Source: Leptolinea sp964397625
GTDB lineage: Bacteria > Chloroflexota > Anaerolineae > Anaerolineales > Anaerolineaceae
Direction of reading: 5' to 3'
NCBI GenBank assembly: GCA_964397625.1
Contig: CAYNJT010000002.1
Location: forward strand, 38,919 to 102,918
DNA: 64,000 nt
Shown piece after piece: positions 62,346 to 64,000 of this stretch. The position numbers and the translations under genes are program-made. The stretch's first letter is position 1, and each line of letters opens with the position of its first letter. The notes beneath the pieces are model-generated. The model saw nothing but the letters and a program-made list of their open reading frames with translations, was not told the DNA's origin and ran no database searches.

Positions 62346-64000
62346 CTAGTTCGCGTAAGAAGGAGTTCCGCTTCGTTTGGGGGTAGGAGGCGGGAAGATC
62401 TTCTCAAATTCTTCCTTGGAAATAGTCTCTACTTCCAGCAAACGATTGGCAACGGCGTCGAGTTTATCGCGATACTGTTTGAGGATTTCTTTGGATTTTG
62501 TATATGATTCACTGACCAGCTTCCGCACTTCAGCATCGATTTGTTCGGCGACTTGTTCAGAGTAATCACGCTGTTCGGAAATTTCGCGACCGAGGAAGAT
62601 GAGTTCTTCTTTTTGACCGTATACCATGGGGCCCAATTTTTCGTTCATACCCAGCCGGGTAACCATGGATCGTGCCAGTTGAGTTACTCTTTCGATGTCG
62701 TTGGATGCACCGGATGTAATATCGTCAAAAACAAGGTCTTCGGCAGCGCGTCCACCAAGCAGGCCAACAATTTCAGCCATTAGTTTCTTTTTTGGTGTAA
62801 GGGTGCGGTCTTCAAGGGGTAGTGCGAGAGTATAACCGGCTGCCATGCCACGGGCAATGATAGACACTTTCTGTACAGGGTCTGCTTCCGGCAGGCAGTT
62901 CATCACCACAGCATGTCCGGCTTCGTGGTACGCCACAATACGTTTTTCTTCTTCACTTATCAAGCGGCTCTTGCGTTCCGGCCCTGCAATGACGCGCTCA
63001 ATTGATTCTTCAAATTCTGACTGCCCGACAGTAGTTTTATTGCGACGGGCGGCCAAAATTGCCGATTCGTTGACCAGGTTTTCCAGGTCGGCGCCTACAA
63101 ATCCAGGGGTTGCCTTGGCAATGACTCCCAGATCAACTGACGGTTCCAATGGTTTTCCCTTGGAATGTACTTTTAAAATGGCTTCACGGCCGCGCACATC
63201 TGGCCGGTCAAGCACCACTCGGCGGTCAAAGCGGCCGGGGCGTAAAAGCGCGGGATCAAGAATATCCGGGCGATTGGTGGCGGCCATGATGATGATGTTA
63301 GTATCTGTATCAAAACCATCCATCTCAACCAGCATCTGGTTGAGGGTTTGCTCACGCTCGTCGTGGCTGCCGCCCAGGCCGGCACCGCGTTGGCGGCCAA
63401 CAGCATCGATTTCGTCCACGAAAACAATACATGGAGAATGGCGTTTGGCTTGATCAAATAAATCACGAACGCGGCTGGCGCCTACACCAACGAACATTTC
63501 AACAAATTCTGAGCCAGAAATGGAGAAGAACGGCACACCGGCTTCCCCGGAAACAGCTTTCGCCAGTAAAGTTTTACCTGTTCCCGGAGGGCCAACCAGA
63601 AGAACACCTTTGGGAATTCGGGCTCCAAGCTGGATAAATTTTTGCGGTTCACGCAAGAATTCAACAACTTCCTGTAATTCTTCTTTTGATTCATCCACTC
63701 CGGCAACGTCTGCGAATGTGACCGTGGGCTGGTCACCAGTAAACATGCGCGCTCGGGATTTGCCAAATGACATGGCGGCATTGTTGCTTCCCTGAGCCTG
63801 ACGGAAAATGAAGAATAACGCTCCGGCAAGGATCAAAAAAGGAAGAACATACGTCAGAATAGTGCCAATTCCCAACCAAGCGCTGGGTGGTTTGACTTCA
63901 ATCTGAACCTTGTCTGGTGAGAGTTCTTGCGGAGTAACACCCAACGCCAGCAATTGAGCCACAAGCGTGGCATCTGTCTCTTTGGTGGATGTGGCTGACT
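62346..64000 (-). CDS. ftsH: ATP-dependent zinc metalloprotease FtsH, N-terminus cut by the window
   Basis: About 551 visible residues. A membrane helix (WLGIGTILTYVLPFLILAG) precedes an AAA domain with Walker A GPPGTGKT, Walker B VFVDEIDAVG and the SRH region, then an M41 protease domain with zinc motif HEAGH. It degrades misfolded membrane and regulatory proteins. The frame stays open to base 64000, so the periplasmic N-terminal part lies outside the window. The GTG at 63962 is an internal codon, not the start. Confidence 0.96.
   Translation of the reverse strand, partial: SATSTKETDATLVAQLLALGVTPQELSPDKVQIEVKPPSAWLGIGTILTYVLPFLILAGALFFIFRQAQGSNNAAMSFGKSRARMFTGDQPTVTFADVAGVDESKEELQEVVEFLREPQKFIQLGARIPKGVLLVGPPGTGKTLLAKAVSGEAGVPFFSISGSEFVEMFVGVGASRVRDLFDQAKRHSPCIVFVDEIDAVGRQRGAGLGGSHDEREQTLNQMLVEMDGFDTDTNIIIMAATNRPDILDPALLRPGRFDRRVVLDRPDVRGREAILKVHSKGKPLEPSVDLGVIAKATPGFVGADLENLVNESAILAARRNKTTVGQSEFEESIERVIAGPERKSRLISEEEKRIVAYHEAGHAVVMNCLPEADPVQKVSIIARGMAAGYTLALPLEDRTLTPKKKLMAEIVGLLGGRAAEDLVFDDITSGASNDIERVTQLARSMVTRLGMNEKLGPMVYGQKEELIFLGREISEQRDYSEQVAEQIDAEVRKLVSESYTKSKEILKQYRDKLDAVANRLLEVETISKEEFEKIFPPPTPKRSGTPSYAN

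Overview
The window looks like chromosomal DNA of a Chloroflexota bacterium, most likely class Anaerolineae. I infer this from gene content, not from a marker-gene search. Pointers are threonine/proline-rich linkers in exported proteins, an RNA polymerase beta' subunit with a long coiled-coil insertion, DUF4230 and DUF4870 proteins, a baseplate-J-like membrane protein between an rRNA pseudouridine synthase and ruvX/mltG, and an ADP-glucose glycogen operon close to a polyphosphate glucokinase. Coding density is very high, no gene-free stretch reaches 300 bases, and I see no tRNA, rRNA, CRISPR array, insertion sequence or prophage. Both edges cut genes (a sensor histidine kinase on the left, ftsH on the right). 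A run of 100 N at 43490-43589 is a scaffold gap inside one gene.

Layout. 1-6.2 kb: sensor kinase end, then rpoC alone with its own promoter and no adjacent rpoB. 6.2-11.2 kb: a minus-strand trio (TIM-barrel/SnoaL protein, HD hydrolase, YdcF-like protein), then plus-strand DUF4230 and uridine-kinase-like genes. 11.2-16.7 kb (minus): PLP aminotransferase, a serine hydroxymethyltransferase-aminomethyltransferase fusion, and a lysophospholipase-like hydrolase. 16.8-20.9 kb (plus): a polytopic membrane subtilase, an ECF sigma factor, DegV and a tiny membrane protein. 21-28 kb: glutaredoxin, S51-like peptidase with a CysRS-like tail, a DUF4870 gene cut by an in-frame TAG, fmt-panE, then mutS and a zinc-ribbon protein on the minus strand. 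28-34.6 kb: scpA, thrC, rnc, smc. 34.6-44.4 kb (minus): parvulin, the rpsR-ssb-rpsF operon with a probable S6:S18 control element, and a recJ/nuclease/helicase/AddB-like end-processing operon. 44.4-49.7 kb: lipoprotein, then a tightly overlapping rluE-like/baseplate-J-like/ruvX/mltG/ppgK operon. 49.7-53.4 kb: aspartase/fumarase, ferredoxin, superoxide dismutase with a palindromic operator, EamA transporter. 53.4-60.8 kb (minus): cinA, amidohydrolase-CYTH fusion, glgA, glgC, malQ. 60.9-64 kb: yraN-miaA, and ftsH on the minus strand.

Most genes are housekeeping. The parts that deserve attention are the fused one-carbon enzyme, the membrane protease/ECF sigma cluster, the four-gene DNA end-processing operon, the amidohydrolase-CYTH fusion, the rpsF leader element, the amber-interrupted DUF4870 gene, and a set of start codons lying only 6-7 nt below a -10 box, which suggests leaderless mRNAs.
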